In this document: piece by piece, positions 63,655 through 64,000 of the stretch
Numbering within the stretch: the first letter of the stretch is position 1
How the letters are laid out: the number at the start of each line of letters is the position of its first letter
Source: Phytopseudomonas argentinensis
GTDB taxonomy: Bacteria; Pseudomonadota; Gammaproteobacteria; Pseudomonadales; Pseudomonadaceae
DNA: 64,000 bases
Assembly: GCF_900113905.1 (NCBI RefSeq)
Contig: NZ_FORC01000001.1
Coordinates: forward strand, 186,001-250,000
Direction of reading: 5' to 3'
The notes under the pieces: model-generated
What the model saw: the letters and a program-made list of their open reading frames with translations, nothing else
Told to the model about the DNA's origin: nothing
Databases searched by the model: none
Position numbers and translations under genes: made by a program

Positions 63655-64000
63655 AGATGCAGACGTTCCTAGACGGAGACGCTTTCCCATAACCGACCAT
63701 AGACACATGGGCAACGACTCCGTAATCTCGAGATGAGTCTTGTCGCTTTTGCCCTTCTAGCAGTCGCTTCACCTAGCTCAAGAGATTATGCGTGGACAAG
63801 GAACATATGCGACGCATGTGGCGAAAAACATTCCCTCACACGTGCAGTTTATTTAGGCATCTCGAACATGGCCTCACCGGTCTGGCAGTACAACAGCCAC
63901 ACACAATCCGCTCCTCTGCTCACGTCTGTATTTCGCAACAGCTTTTGCCCCTGCTGCGCATGCAGCCAGGCTCTTGCCGTTTCTGATCGATACGACGAGT

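Larger units (their letters stand above)
15765..64000. mobile_element. Composite integrative and conjugative element (right end not in window)
   Basis: It starts at the tRNA-Pro fragment. It contains a dpd defence island, a Tn4371-like conjugative core (RadC-like, ArdA, excisionase-like HTH, RepA, ParA, TraF, VirD2-type relaxase), a biosynthetic cargo and a toxin-antitoxin pair. Base composition is noticeably more AT-rich in 16-29 kb than in the flanking kdp region. No integrase, coupling protein (TraG) or Trb mating-pair genes are in view; they should lie to the right. Whether 15.8-64 kb is one element or a dpd island next to an ICE cannot be decided from this window alone. Confidence 0.65.

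Noticed and set aside
63219..63692. A 157-codon ORF near the window end
   Set aside because: Crosses the inverted-repeat remnant, has no recognisable domain and no ribosome site.

Overview
The window looks like a Pseudomonas (sensu lato) chromosome. The evidence is a GC-rich kdpABC-kdpDE potassium operon, a two-PAS chemotaxis-type protein resembling BdlA, an EAL-domain protein, a hybrid histidine kinase and a 47-nt fragment of a Pseudomonas-type tRNA-Pro(GGG). Positions 1-15.76 kb are ordinary host backbone. At 15765-15811 the 3' end of tRNA-Pro(GGG) appears on the minus strand without its 5' half, next to an intact-looking tRNA terminator. This is the expected host-side scar of integrase-mediated insertion, so I read everything to the right, up to the window end, as one composite integrative element. 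No integrase is visible; it and the intact tRNA should lie beyond 64 kb.

The first cargo (15.99-43.67 kb) is a complete dpd (7-deazapurine-in-DNA) modification and restriction island. A plus-strand operon (dpdC, dpdB, dpdA, an extra DGQHR protein, queC, queE, queD) should make preQ0, insert it in DNA and hydrate it. A convergent minus-strand operon (dpdE, F, G, H, I, J, K, D) carries three helicase-like proteins, an ATPase, a coiled-coil protein and a PLD-type nuclease for the restriction side. Next to dpdC, transcribed away from it, lies a cassette I cannot assign to the described dpd set: a third DGQHR protein, a small unknown protein, an HNH nuclease and a fourth, divergent DGQHR protein.

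The second block (44-54.4 kb) is a conjugative-element backbone resembling the Tn4371-type ICE core: small ICE proteins, a RadC-like JAB protein, paired lipoproteins, ArdA antirestriction protein, an excisionase-like HTH protein, RepA, ParA, a ribbon-helix-helix protein, TraF signal peptidase and a MOBP-type (VirD2/DUF3363) relaxase. Between repA and parA are three 17-bp iterons and an AT-rich stretch, a probable oriV. Several genes here are preceded by long leaders rich in hairpins.

The third block (54.4-62.3 kb) lies just after the relaxase, where Tn4371-like elements usually carry cargo. It is a small-molecule pathway: an ALA-synthase-like enzyme with serine at the position that holds threonine in glycine-specific ALAS, a GNAT acetyltransferase, a Gfo/Idh/MocA oxidoreductase, an asparagine-synthase-like amidotransferase (frameshifted as given), an MFS exporter, and XRE and LysR regulators. 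Pseudomonas makes heme by the C5 route, so an ALAS homologue points to secondary metabolism. The gene set matches what I recall of alaremycin biosynthesis, with an added amidotransferase that would fit its amide relative primocarcin. I think this is the most interesting part of the window. A HigBA-type toxin-antitoxin pair and an IS/MITE-like inverted-repeat remnant close the window.
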